Part shown: positions 36,147-47,544 of the stretch, in pieces
Position numbering within the stretch: the stretch's first letter is position 1
How the letters are laid out: each line of letters begins with the position of its first letter
Source: Lactuca virosa
Taxonomy: Eukaryota > Streptophyta > Magnoliopsida > Asterales > Asteraceae
DNA length: 64,000 nt
Direction: 5' to 3'
NCBI GenBank assembly: GCA_928212115.1
Contig: CAKMRJ010002223.1
Location: 310,936,540 to 311,000,539, forward strand
Program-made: the position numbers and the translations under genes
The notes under the pieces: generated by a model
Databases searched by the model: none
What the model saw: the letters and a program-made list of their open reading frames with translations, nothing else
Told to the model about the DNA's origin: nothing

Positions 36147-36430
36147 AATTAAACTTTTAATTCTATAATAGTATAAGGGTGTATTTTAATCTTTTAAAAT
36201 ACTAGGGTTCTAGAATTTAATATTTCAAAATGAAATATTTAATTAAATTTTAAATTGCGAAACCAAAGGGGTATTTTTAAAACTTTTCAAAAAATACTAG
36301 ATCAAATTTTAAATAATTAAATTAATCAAATAATTTTGACTTTATCTTAAAATTTGACCAAATCTCATAATTCGATAAGGATATAGATTTACCTTTCCAG
36401 AAAACTCAATTTTAGGCATTAAAAATGAAT
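35774..36430 (-). other. Leader of copia G, LTR-proximal part
   Basis: It continues the G leader after F. It shares the block around 35925-36060 (hairpin-like GACCCTCCACC...GGTCGGTGAGAG) with C and B. It then becomes AT-rich and loses similarity to C near 36360-36430, before any primer site. Confidence 0.65.
36070..36146. repeat. TA-rich microsatellite in G leader
   Basis: About 77 bp of TA with two interruptions. C lacks it at the same place (about 5665), so it expanded in G. Confidence 0.95.
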
Positions 36431-37229
36431 TTGGTAATTATCGTTCTGAACCAGTTGATTGAATAAGCTCTTAATCCTTTTAATCCTTTTAGACAAGAAA
36501 CCAAAACTTCCAGAATGTCTTATCTACTTTAGAACATCATAAATATCGCATCTTTTGGACATGCATGTCCAATGCATGTCCCAACACAAGTTAGGGCACA
36601 AAAGGAAAAAATTACATTAGAAGCTCATGCAAGAATCTGAAAACCTATCCATACTTTAGATCCATCACTTATTTAATCAAATGATCACATAAGATCCATA
36701 AAGTTGGGAACTTTATGGATCCCAAACAATATATCACCGTAGGCATGAAAGATAATGCATAAAAACTTAGATCTAAGCATATTAACTCATTGAGCATTGA
36801 GCTTGGAAACTCAAAATGGTCTAGAAGGTGTGAAGATGAATTATGGTGAGGCTTGAATTCTGAGATGAAGTAATAAATGCTCTTCCTCTTCTTCTTCATT
36901 GCTAGAAATCACCACAAATAAGCTCAAAACAACTATGGGGTGCTACGGTTTCAAGGGGGTGTAGGATGTGATGGAGGATGAGGGTGGGATAAACCTAGCC
37001 CTCACTTCCTTTAAGTATGGAATAACTCCCCCAAAATTAGGGTTTGCCTCATAGTCAGGTCTCACGTCGTGACCCATAAGGGTTCACGCCGTGAGAATCA
37101 AAGATATGTGTGTTTCTTCCAACTGGGATCATATCGTGACACATTAGTGCTCAGGTCGTGACCAGGGTTTAAACTTGAAGAATTAATTTGAATTTCCAAA
37201 ATGGTGCTTACCTGGAACTGGGTGTTACA
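36431..37229 (-). mobile_element. Gypsy LTR L (solo or truncated)
   Basis: On the minus strand it begins TGTAACACCCAGTTCCAGG at 37229, a gypsy LTR start. It then holds TCACG-centred short palindromes (37060-37160) and a purine-poor stretch. No primer site, no coding region and no clear left end; the boundary with the G leader is uncertain within about 36360-36450. The base run ACTGC right of it (37230-37234) has no partner that I can find on the left. Confidence 0.6.
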
Positions 37230-37709
37230 ACTGCTATTCTACGCTTCTTCTTCTTTTCCTTCTTTGCATCGATCACAAAATGCCAAATACTATGTATATC
37301 CTTTGGCCAAACACTTTTTGGATTTCATCATGGAGATGATTCAAGAATTTACTTTGCATTTTTCCTCGTACAACATAAATGGTTCTCTTCCATGAGGGTT
37401 TATCTTCATTATGTTAAGATTAAAACAATAAGATCGATAGATTCAAGAACAAGATTTAGAATCAAACACAAGAATGAAGATCAAAGTAGTGTTGAGTGAT
37501 TATAATCTATGCCTTAGAAGAGCTCGATTACGAACTCCTACTGTAAGGCACGGTAGGGTTACAAGACAATCGATACTAATCACGGTGCATGCATGCACTA
37601 TAAATAGTCTAACCCTAGCACATTAATATCGGGTAGACAGGCCCAACCCGTTACAAAAGATTAATTAAAACGATACAATACAATTATTGACATAACACAA
37701 AATAACCCA
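37230..37709 (-). repeat. Probable 3' LTR of element K, partial
   Basis: On the minus strand a PPT-like CACAAATGGGAGATTT (37727-37712) precedes TTGGGTTATTTTG, then a TATA-like CTATTTATAG about 110 nt on (37597-37606). The end is cut or masked by LTR L. The assignment rests on position after the K ORF and on the PPT, so the exact start is uncertain. Confidence 0.5.
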
Positions 37710-37746
37710 AAAATCTCCCATTTGTGTCAATAAGGAAGGTAGATCT

Positions 37747-40700
37747 TCATTGATATTGTCGCTTTTGAACTTTAAACAGCTTTGGCATAATCCCCAGCAG
37801 AGTCTTGCGAACTTGGATATACCAATTGATCATATCCGAGAAACATTTCTTGTCTGCAACACTGTTCGTTTTATTCAGACTCATAAAAGCCATAATATAT
37901 TCTAGACAATAGGAGGTGTATAGATGTTTGTCTGGTAAATAGAAGCAGAATTTATGAAAGTTCACATCTGGTTTTTCTCTTATCTGAAAAGCGACACTCC
38001 AATACTTTTTTCGTATCCTCCCCAACTTCATCGTTTCAAGATCCTTCCGAAGTTACTTGGGGAGAAATGTAGGTTTCGTATTCAGAACAGAGGAAATCTC
38101 CATGTCCATCTTTTCAATCTCTTGGATGTAACATACCAACATTCGTTTCAGATGTGCAATATTAGGCTCGAATTTCTGTTGATCCTTCAGCAATAGAAGT
38201 AACAGAGAAATCAAGTCGAATGGGTTGAGGCAGGGCAGATCTGCGAGAGTAAATTCGTGTGTTGAACTCATAGCCCCACGAGCAACCTTGAAACGAGCAT
38301 TAATGAAGCTCTCAGTTTTAATCGGTTCGAACACCATAACAACTATGATATTGTTTGAGCTCCACGTTTGATATTATGGCTTCATGTGCTTTAGATAAAA
38401 CGAAAAGATCACCTGATCAACACCTTTGTCAGCAGGAGAAACGTTCGCAATCTTGTCAAAACTGTGAAACAGAAAAGCCTTTGGCGTAATAGGCCGATCA
38501 AGATGTAAATCCAAAGAGTTCTCCAATTCGAATGATCTAACAGTCTCTAGCCAGTAAATGTTCGGATTGTCGACTGCTTCATTCAGAATTTGTTCCAGTG
38601 TCCACAGAGGAAAGATACTTTTCTGAGCTTTCAATGTTTCCTCTGCTTCACGAGCAACTTTCTCTCGTTCTTCAGCTTTCCCAGCGATTCACATATTATT
38701 ATCAATTTCAGCATCGCAAGATTTACGCTTCAGTTTCACATTTTCATATTCTTCCTCATCATCATCATCATTTATCACCTTTTCTTTTCCTCTTGGACTC
38801 AAAGCTACATTATCCTTCGGTTCATCTGACTTTGGCTTTTGTTCTTGATCATCACTACCACCAACTAGTTTCTTGACGTCTTCAGTTGTCACTTTGTTTG
38901 CTTTTTTCTGTGCTTCTCCCCCTTTTTTTGGAATAGAAGATTTTGTAACACCTTTGATTGTATATAACATGGAGAAGATAATCTGTAATTTCTCTGCAAG
39001 ATGTTGACGAACAAAAATAGTGAGGAGAGAATTGTGAGTTTCAATCAGACTGTGCAACTCAACATTGACATCAGCAACACAACTTCGGATGACAGCATTC
39101 TCAGATTTCATATCAGCAATCTGGGAATTCTCATGCATTAACTTGACTGATAGAACCTTCACCTTCTCAGTTTTAATAGCTGACTCATCCATTATCTTGT
39201 TTTCATGAGTAATATCAACATGAAGTTTGTCGATCTTGGAGGAAATGGAAGCTTGCAACTCAGAATTCTCAGTTTGAATCTCAAAGAGAACCTTCGTAAG
39301 AGCATCCTTTTCAGTGTGGAGAGAAGAAACGATAATGTTGATGGCTGTGTTCGTAGAGGAGGTGTTGCGTTCAGATGAAGAGAGAAAGTCCACCATAAAG
39401 ATTTTGATATCAGAAAATAGTTTATTGACTTCTTCGGTCGTTTCCTTGCAATTCTTTTCAGAATCAGCGACTGCTTTGTTTGCGAGAGAGAGATTGGCAG
39501 CATGATCCTTAGTAAGTGTTTCAAGGAAGGCTTTGATAGAGGCCTGGGATTATTCATTACTTGTAGAGTCTTTGGTGGACTCAAGTAAAGAATCAAACTT
39601 GGAATTCAGTGCCTTGAACTGCTTTGTGGTCACGGGAGCATCATCTTTGTCACTCTCTTGTTGAATATTAAAAGGACTGTAATGAAAATCCTCAAAAGTG
39701 TCCTGATCATCACCAAATATGGTATATGGATCATCTTGACGAAGTGGTGAGAAAGTAGAGAAATCGGCACCAAAGGATACACCCGAAGCACCTGCCCCCG
39801 TATCAGATACGTTGACATTTACTTGTGGTGTTGTTGTTGTAGTTGTGGCCGTGGAATCTGTGAAGAGTGGAGTGGATTGTGCCATTGTCATCGGTGGTAG
39901 AGAAACTCCCACAGATACAGGTAGACATGGAGCAATTGTGATAGGAGTTGTAGAGGAAGGAGGAGGAGAAGGTGGAGCAAAATCCTGGAAAAAATCATCT
40001 GTTAATGGAACAAAAGTTGGCATAGAGAATGATACCTTAGGATTGCTTTCAGTAGGAGTGAGTTGCAAAACCATAGGTTGCGAAGTCACTGCAGTGTCGT
40101 CATGTTCATGCTGGTCTGCTCTGGTATGCGAACGCCAGAGATGGTATGGGACTGTGAATCCTCCTCATCACTCGGAGTGGGAGTCCTTAGCATGCGAGCG
40201 GCTTGCTTAATTTTCTTCTTCTTTGGAGACTGAGCCGGTTCAGAGGGTCCAGCCTTCGGTTTTTGTTTACCCCCTTTTTAGGCTTGTCTGCTTCTTCTAA
40301 AGCCTTCTGCATCTCGCTGGTTAAAGGACGAGCACCGGATGCTGGTAGTCTACGATAATCAACGATAATTTCACTGCTTGCTGGAACATTACGAAGCATG
40401 GTCTCTGGAATAGGTCCGCTAAGGTCAATATCAAACTGTCAGACACTATAACATTTGAAGTGTGAAACATAGGAATTGGTGCAATCGCTGAACCCTCAAT
40501 CACCAGAATGTTGTGACGATTGATTTCCCACTGAACGAAAATGGCCCAAAAACGAGCACATGAAATCTCATTGTGCCTTGTAATAGAGAGAGTACTCTGA
40601 ACATGTTGAGCCCAAAGAACTGACCCATAATCCAAATTTACCCTAGAGTAGACACCATACATAATTGTAAGAAAGAGCTTACTTGCACAATCAGATCCAA

Positions 40701-41143
40701 TCACTCTTTCTGAGAAGCTCTTGAAAAGCAGGGTAAACAGACCATTCCACATAGGAGGAAGGTTAGGCTTCTTGAACTTAGATAAAATTGAAAGATGATC
40801 TTTGTAACCCATTTGGTAGAACATCCCCAAAATTGGTAAAGAGGAGATAGATTCAGGATCGACCAAATTCCTAGAATCAGAGAGCCCTAGCAACCGACTA
40901 AAACGGGCCTTGGTGATGGTGGTTTCTACAGAACCAACTTCAAAATTAGTAATAACAAGCAGTAGAGTAAGCTTTGTATAGAAGAGCCAAAGGAACATTC
41001 TCTGTCTTGGATAGTGCAATAACCAGAGGAGAGTATCACATGCATTCAATCAGTGCTTGGAGAAAAGCGTCGTACTTGGATGGATCAAGGTCCAAGAGGA
41101 GATTCTGGTTGGCCTTGATGCCTAGTAATGTTGATTGAGCCAT
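37747..41143 (-). pseudogene. Extra 3' ORF of copia-like element K (unknown function), broken
   Basis: ATG 41143 opens MAQSTLLGIKANQNLLLDLD. The N-terminal half has YQMGYKDHLSILSKFKK (about 40820-40770), WNGLFTLLFKSFSERV and ARFWAIFV. Next come a basic stretch, a Pro/Ser/Thr-rich middle (40000-39800) and a long heptad-like, probably coiled-coil part (39560-38950). An acidic DDDDEEE run and a C-terminal part with KFCFYLPDKHLYTSYCLEYI follow. Five or more frameshifts or stops divide it. A homologue lies at 42263-62201 downstream of copia pol, so this is the additional ORF that some copia lineages (SIRE-like) carry after RNase H, sometimes called env-like. I see no clear signal peptide or membrane anchor, so an envelope role is not supported here. 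Confidence 0.7.
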
Positions 41144-41569
41144 TTGTTCATCGACAGAAGAAGAAGAAGCATCAATTTTATGTAGTGGAGAAGACGACGA
41201 ACGGTGCTTGAGAGAGAAAAGGGTTTTCTTGCACCGGAAGGGTAATTACTTTGAAAGCGGTGAATAAAAAATGAAGTGTCGATTTCCTTATATATGATAC
41301 GATTGGAGAGAGAAAACCGACGTTTGGCGCTTCAAAATTACGATAAAGTGGCCTTGAAAAGTGTGACAGGTTGGCGTATGACAGGCGTGTGTCAGGCGGC
41401 GTGATGTCAACGTTAGTTTGAATTTTCCACGCTCCATGATCACAATCTTATCCATTAAATATCGTCGTTTCAGTTGCTCACTTTCGCAGTTGATCACCAT
41501 TTCCAGTACTCTGAATCTGAAAATGACCATTAGGACAACAAACCACACTTTTGAAAATCACAAGGATCT
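41144..41569 (-). other. Promoter-like region upstream of the K ORF
   Basis: Non-coding, read right to left. It ends in a TATA-like stretch at 41286-41297 and a pyrimidine-rich, TTCTTC-containing untranslated stretch before ATG 41143. Its right side fades into the LTR of element I. The small open frame at 41288-41548 has no recognised domain. Confidence 0.45.
41286..41297 (-). promoter_or_regulatory. TATA-like box before the K ORF
   Basis: On the minus strand CATATATAAGGA lies about 145 nt upstream of ATG 41143. The homologous ORF of element I has TATATAAC about 120 nt upstream of its start. Confidence 0.45.
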
Positions 41570-42228
41570 TCGTGTAAGAGTATGCCAATGATAAAGAATG
41601 ATGAGAGAAGAACTTTGGGAAACACTTGAACAAATGTTAGTACAAGTTGATAATTGTGGAATAAATTAATCTCAAAGGATCATAAAGCTCAACAATAATA
41701 ATAAGTTAGAGTTGTTAGATAGTTAGATACGGAAATGTAAAGTGCTAAAACGTAAAGGAAATGTAAATACGAGTTATATTAAGGAAACACCTAACTGATA
41801 CGAAACACGGTTTGCATTCAAACACGAGTTAGTAAGTGAGATCAGTTAAAGGTGAAGATCTTTGATGATGATCAGTAAGCAAGATGGACATATGAGATAT
41901 GAGAAGTGATAAGAGATAAGTAGATAAGAGAATTCAGATGTGTGATTAGAAATTGTAGAAGTGGTAGAGGTAGTTGATACAAAGAAAGAGCACTCTATTT
42001 ATAGAGCCTCTAAGACTTACAATACTGACAAAATATTAATAAACTTCTGACTTATATTGACTATGAAGAGTTCACTGAATAATACATTGTAAAATAGCAA
42101 GTCAGCTAATGCAACTAATTCTTCATTGCGGACGATAAGGTTGCGGATGACATCTACAAAAGAGGTTGCGATAGAGGAGCAAACTTCGGATTGAAAAGTT
42201 TAAGAGGGTCACTTTCTTGATTCAACAT
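41570..42228 (-). repeat. 3' LTR of element I
   Basis: On the minus strand it starts TGTTGAATCAAGAAAGTGAC at 42228 and contains CTCTATAAATAGAG (about 41997-42010), a strong TATA box. The far end is not sharply defined; about 41570 is an estimate. Confidence 0.65.
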
Positions 42229-42242
42229 TTTCCCCTAAGTGA
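42229..42242 (-). other. Polypurine tract of element I
   Basis: On the minus strand CACTTAGGGGAAAA stands directly before TGTTGAATC. Confidence 0.7.
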
Positions 42243-42262
42243 CCTCTTCAACTTCACCTTCA

Positions 42263-42921
42263 TCAAGTGTTGAGCTTCAGAAAGTTTATAAGCAGCCACC
42301 AGAACATTCTTACTTCTCCAAGACAGATGATCCTCCTTGTGATCTCGAACTTCACTTCATCCGGTGTATGCTTGGTTCTCTGTACCGAAGCCAAGGTGAC
42401 TTCAAGTTGTCTGTGGGTTAGGCGGTGCATAACTGTGATCGGAATGAAGTATTTGACATCGTTGTTGGCTCTTTTGTACACAACTCCCTGTTCAGGGAAG
42501 TTGGTTGCTCCTAAGGATCTATCTTGATATCCTTCTGTGAAAACGGGTGTTGGTTCCAGAGCAGGAAGGTTGAACTTTTGGGCGAGAGCCGGATGAATGT
42601 TCGCATCAATCTTGGCAAAATCACAAACTGCTTGCTTGAGATACTCACAGGCCTTCTCATATGCTATCTTCATCTTCAGATGTTTCTCAGACTTCATTTG
42701 AAACACCTTAGAAATCAGAAACACTTCCTCTGTATTCATGCAGGGAAAGTCTGCTTGAGTTCTGATGTAGTCGTCTCCTCTTCTGGTAAGTATATACTGA
42801 AGGAAGTCAATCTTCATGAACTTCCTAATCTTGAAATTCTTGACTGTGGACGGTCTATCATTCAACCAGATGTTTTAAAACTTCGATCCATGCTTGGCAT
42901 GGAACTTGCACAGTCGTTCAA
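42263..42921 (-). pseudogene. Extra ORF of element I, C-terminal piece
   Basis: A 200-codon open piece (42865-42263; its first residue is a TTG, not a true start). It has TVKNFKIRKFMKIDFLQYIL, QADFPCMNTEEVFLISKVFQ, a helical EKACEYLKQAVCDFAKIDAN region and GVVYKRANNDVKYF. The ORF of K has a matching layout near 38300-37750. It continues the piece at 54659-54864 across element H. A frameshift lies at about 42870. The function is unknown. Confidence 0.7.
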
Positions 42922-43321
42922 TGTAATGTGATTATGCCAATCACGTAATGTGAATTTGTTGAACTAGTAATGTGATAAACTTACTATGTAAGTCATTTTA
43001 AAGTATGAACTTTCACACATAATTTATGATACAACTCAAATTATACGTCCATACGATTCAGAAAATATAGAGAACGTCTAATTCTGACTTCGCGTGAAGA
43101 AGTTATGATAAATTCTAACGCTATAATGCCTTATAACAAGAGCAGTTTAAAATATACTTAGAATTAGCTATTGGAGTCAAAAATAAATGTATAGTACTCG
43201 AAATTACCTACGCGTGCATATAAAGAACGCCAAAAATGGAGTTCGTATGCAAAATTTATGACCTTCCGAAGATGCAGCTGTCTTAGAGCATGACACGTGG
43301 CAGGAAACCCTAGCTGTCTGG

Positions 43322-43579
43322 ATTCACGACGTGAACCTTAGATTCACGATGTGAAAGTTGTCCAGGACACATTCGGAGCTAGAAAACACGTGCGAAGTCT
43401 ACGGGAATGAGGTGTTCAATCCTCACGACGTGAACATCAAATTCACGACGTGAAACTAGAATCGTGACACCGTTCGAAGCTAGGACGCAAATGGCAAGTC
43501 TACGACATGACTCAGATCAAATTCACGACGTGAACCTCAAGTTCACGACGTGAACTTGTCTTGGACAGCCTATAAATAG
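43322..43579 (+). promoter_or_regulatory. Palindrome cluster and TATA box of H LTR
   Basis: Six copies of a TTCACG-A-CGTGAA-type palindrome (43322, 43342, 43432, 43450, 43521 and 43541; one with ACGATGT) end about 17 bp before TATAAATAG (43571-43579). The 3' LTR repeats this (47350-47480 and 50054-50115), split by M. Confidence 0.6.
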
Positions 43580-43715
43580 TAAGTCTGGCCTCCTCTCTCC
43601 TTACACCATTTGTTTTCCCTCCTTTGTCCTTTGCTGAAGCCATCTTGCGTCCCGAGCCTGGTGATCGCGAACCGCTGAACGTTTCTGCTTAGATTACATA
43701 AAATCACGCTACTAG

Positions 43716-45056
43716 GGTGAGTTTCATGGCCCTACTTTCTAATATTTTCGGGGGAAAACGCATGCTAAATATTGTATGTACGTTACCATTATGTATATAT
43801 GATAGTATATTAGTATCAACATAGATAGTTATAATAACCGGGATATAGTCGTTTTAAATATAATATTTTGAATATATACAACTATTATCAACTTGTAAGC
43901 ATGTTCTTGTACTAATGTAGATCCCGAGTTACACTTAGGGTTCTATATATATGTTGTGTGTTATATAGTTCCAGAGTTTTACTCGGAAGTTCTATATGTT
44001 AATTGATAGGTACGTTGTTATTATTGGTTTTATGTTAAGATAAAACTAGGAACGTTATATGTTGTTATTGTTGGTTTTATGTTAAGATAAAACCTGGTTT
44101 TAACTCAAAGTTATAGCTATTATAAATATTAGGAGTAATGTTTAAAGCATAGTCTAATAACTTAGGGTTTTAGACACGAATATGTTTTTACTACTAGAAC
44201 TAACGGAACTCGACAAGTCTACATGAGTTATTGTATTCGTCAACTAAGATTGGAAATCTTAGGGAAAATCCTCTGACCTGTAACCGCTAATCCTGTTTGA
44301 GCGAGGAAGTCGTGTATGAATAAGATACGGGTTGACAACCCCACTGGTGGTTGCTAGCTACAACATAACGGTGTGCGAGTGACGAATTGTCCTTTTATTT
44401 GTTTATTGTTCCGACGTTGATGAAGCGTGTGGAACTTATCTTAAGATGCGAAACTTGTAGCATCAAACAAAGGTTTGAAACTAGTCATATAGCCGCGGTT
44501 ACGGACTCATGGTAGAAAACTGTTAGAAGCATTATACTTTGTCGTTATACAAGTATTAATGTTATGTATAAGTTTCCCAAACATTTATTCTCTAAGTACA
44601 AGAAACTGGTAGGTATACTACTTGTACATTAAGTAGATAATTATACCTAACACACATACTCGTATAGAATTGAAATAGATTTATACGTAGAGGTTTTACT
44701 CATATAGAATTGAAATAGATTTATATGTAGCGGTTTTACTCGTGTAGAATTGAAATAGATTTATACGTAGCGGTTTTTACTCGTATAGAATTGAAATAAG
44801 ATTTATACGTAGCAACCTTCGTTTGTATGGAATTACAAACACTTATATTCATAGTATATGAGACTTATAGGTATACTACTTATTTGGTAGGTAAGCCATT
44901 ATACCTAGGATATATATGCTATATGAGTCAATATGATATCTTCAAACTATATTATATACTTTTCCAACTTGGGAAAGAGTACTATTTTTACTCAGAGTCA
45001 AAACCTGTGAACTCACCAACTTTATGTTGACGTTTTTTAAATGCATGTGTTTTCAG
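43716..45056 (+). other. Candidate intron in the H LTR leader
   Basis: Donor AGG|GTGAGT at 43717. GGTGAGTTTCATGG (43716-43729) pairs with CTGTGAACTCACC (45005-45017) with one bulge and two G-U pairs. Then CAAC-TTTAT-GTTG hairpin, branchpoint-like TTGAC (45027-45031) and TTTTCAG (AG 45055-45056). In the 3' LTR the downstream motif has mutated to GTGAACTAACC (54531-54541). Confidence 0.45.
44658..44820 (+). repeat. 40-bp tandem array in H LTR
   Basis: Four 40-bp units starting ACTCGTATAGAATTGAAATA. The same array is at about 51208-51370 in the 3' LTR, with the same number of units. Confidence 0.9.
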
Positions 45057-45131
45057 GAAGTTGATAACTATGATACAAGAAATGACGTTACACTGCCCGG
45101 TGTTTCCGCCGCCGGCCGGGGTGTGACAGAT

Positions 45132-45143
45132 TGGTATCAGAGC
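45132..45143 (+). other. Primer-binding site of H (tRNA-iMet type)
   Basis: TGGTATCAGAGC, four bases after the 5' LTR. Confidence 0.9.
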
Positions 45144-45689
45144 TATTAACTATAGTGAATTAGTACTTTCTTAGGAAAGCACAACTATAGTTTAGGGCTT
45201 ACTCTGTTAGGTTTACGCATATCCCTTAGCCTACAATATAAAGTATTATTAAATATTCTACTGAAGGACTACCTACGGGAGCGGTGACAGGATAGACAAG
45301 TCGCTTGGGTTGCTAGATTTCAGAACGGCTATATGCTAAAATGATCCTGCCCACTGACTATCCTGACTGGCCGGTGCCTTATTAGCTAGACCTGAAGTAA
45401 CAAACAATAATTAGTAATACCCATGAACAAAACAAACACAAATATATAGAGTTATGTATGAACTCAGTCCCACGATGAGAACACATGTATAAACCAAAAA
45501 TATAGAAAACCTAAACCCTCGATAGCAATACAACATAATGTTTTAGCTCAAACTCCTTAGTTGAGTTTTATTGTACATGGGCCGAACCACAGCTAAAGGT
45601 AGACTGATCACCTATGTTTAATTTTGGCCAGACCGATGCATAACTAAACTTGAATACGGTGTTTGATAGGCTAAAACACCTGAAGATTC
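45144..45689 (+). other. Non-coding leader of H
   Basis: About 550 bp between the PBS and the first pol similarity. No gag, protease or other coding signal is seen, so gag and the N-terminal part of pol have been lost. Confidence 0.65.
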
Positions 45690-46300
45690 TAGAAGATTCA
45701 AGATAGATCTCAGATCAGGATACCATCAACTCTGAGTACAAGAAGACGATGTTCCGAAAACAACATTTAGGACTCGGTATGGTTAATATGAGTTCCTAGT
45801 TAAGCCTTTGGATTGACCAGCGCTCCAACAATGTTCATGAATAGTGTTTGCAAACCGTACTTGGATAAATTCGTGATAGTGTTTATCGATGATATATTGG
45901 TATATTCACGAACCAAGGAAGAATACGGTCAACACTTGCAAGTAATCTTGGAACTACTAAGAAAAGAAAAGTTGTACGCCAAATTCTCCGAATGTGAATT
46001 TTGGATTAGAGAAGTACAATTTTTAGGTCATATAGTTAGCAACGAAGGAATTCATCTTGACCCCTCCAAGATTGAAGCAATCATGAATTAAGAAGCACCA
46101 AAGACACCAACAGAAGATTTCGTCGTATATTGTGATGCATCGAATCAAGGATTGGGATATGTGTTGATGCAAAGAGGAAAAGTTATCGCCTACGCATCAC
46201 GAAAACTAAAGGTGCATGAGAATAATTACACTAACCATGACCTTGAATTGGGAGCTGTAGTTTTTGCACTGAGAAATTGGAGACACACAATTGGCCAGAT
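45690..46300 (+). pseudogene. Gypsy H RT and RNase H remnant
   Basis: RT begins in broken frame at about 45690. The open piece 45813-46091 has FVIVFIDDILVYSRTKEEYG, with the catalytic DD, and EFWIREVQFLGHIVSNEGIH. A TAA (46089-46091) and a jump follow: PKTPTE is joined directly to DFVVYCDASNQG. About 60 residues present in F, the RT thumb and connection, are missing. RNase H continues to FALRNWRH and then jumps into integrase C-terminal sequence. Confidence 0.85.
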
Positions 46301-46890
46301 TACATATAGGTGATACCTTATGTGCCGAGCCAGAAATAATCCACGAGACAAACTCAAAAGATCGTGCAAATTAACGATCGATTAAAGGCAGCACATGATC
46401 GTCAGCAGAGCTATGTTGACAAAAGACGTAAGCCTTTGGAATTCCAAGTTCGAGATAGAGTAATGTTAAAGGTCTCTCCTTGGAAAGCCGTAACTCGATT
46501 TAGGAAACGAGGCAAACTAAACCCACCGTATATAGGACCATTTGAATTCTAGCAAGAACTGATTTTGTCGCATACCAAATCAAGTTACCTGAAGAGCTAA
46601 GCAATGTATACGATGTTTTTCTTTCTGTCAAATCTCAAAAGATTTCTATCCAATGAAACTCTTGTTGTACCTCTCGACGAGATACAAGTCAATACAAAAC
46701 TCAACTTTGTAGAAGAACCTGTCGAAATCGTGGATCAAGAAACCAAACGATTAAAACAAAGTCGTATTCCCATATTGAAAGTTTGATGGAACTCTTTACG
46801 AAGACTTGAATTTACTTGGGAATGTGAATATCAGATGAAACAAAAATACCCCCAACTATTTAACAAAACCCCATCCATAAGATAAATTTC
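46301..46890 (+). pseudogene. Gypsy H integrase C-terminus and chromodomain-like tail
   Basis: QINDRLKAAHDRQQSYVDKR, VRDRVMLKVSPWK and KRGKLNPPYIGPFE match F at 32110-32290. A frameshift follows. The tail at 46604-46786 has VPLDEIQVNTKLNFVEEPVE, then the DQETKRLKQSRIPILKV segment that F lacks. A stop (46784-46786) precedes the final FTWE-type end. Integrase core and zinc region are gone. Confidence 0.85.
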
Positions 46891-47544
46891 GGAACGAAAT
46901 TATTCTAACGGGGGGAGAATGTAACACCAGTCAAAATAGGTCAATAACAATCACACGTGATTATGGAAATCACGTAATGTGATTTTGTTAAACTAGTAAT
47001 GTGATAAACTTACTATGTAAATATTTTTAAAGTATGAATTTTCATACATAATTTATGATACAACTCAAATTATACATCCATACGATTCCAAAAATATAGA
47101 GAACGTCTAAATCTGACTTCGCGTGAAGAATTTATGATAAATTCTAACTCTATAATGCCTTATAACAAGATGAATTTAAAATATACTTAGAATTAGCTAT
47201 TGGAGTCTAAAATAAATTCGTAGTACTCAGAATTACCTACAAGTTCATATAAAGAACACCGAAAACGGAGTGCGTATGCAAAAGTTATGACCTTCCGAAG
47301 ATGCAGCTGTCTTAGAGCATGACACGTGGCAGGAAACCCTAGCTGTCTGGATACACGACGTGAACCTTAGATTCACGACGTGAAAGTAGTCCAGGACACA
47401 TTTCAGAGCTAGAAAACACGTGCAAAGTCTACGAGAATGAGGTGTTCAATCCTCACGACGTGAACATCAAATTCACGAGGTGAAACTAGAATCGTGACAC
47501 CTTCTGAAGCTAGGACGCAAATGGCAAGTCTATGACATGACTCA

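Larger units (their letters stand above)
17495..36430 (-). mobile_element. Copia element G (minus), interrupted by F
   Basis: Read right to left: leader (~36430-35774, then 23688-23216), gag (23215-22201), integrase (22200-20691), RT-RNase H (20690-19166), a non-coding tail and the 3' LTR (18310-17495). F is inserted in the leader with TSD CGACT. The order gag-IN-RT-RH marks Ty1/copia. The 5' LTR and primer site expected right of the leader are absent; gypsy LTR L stands there. G and C are the same family by LTR and leader similarity. Confidence 0.88.
42922..45128 (+). repeat. 5' LTR of gypsy H
   Basis: It starts TGTAATGTGATT and ends GGGGTGTGACA. Against the 3' LTR (TGTAACACCAGTC...) about 35 bp are missing just inside the start. 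It contains six TTCACGACGTGAA palindromes, TATAAATAG at 43571-43579, a donor at 43717, a 40-bp array, an ACTCACC hairpin and the terminal GTGTTTCCGCCG hairpin. Confidence 0.9.

Noticed and set aside
37188..37499. 103-codon plus-strand ORF near LTR L
   Set aside because: It spans the junction of two LTRs on the other strand; low-complexity Phe/Ser-rich start, no domain.
37747..41143. Calling the K ORF a host gene with coiled coil
   Set aside because: A homologue directly follows copia RNase H in element I, so it is a retroelement ORF.
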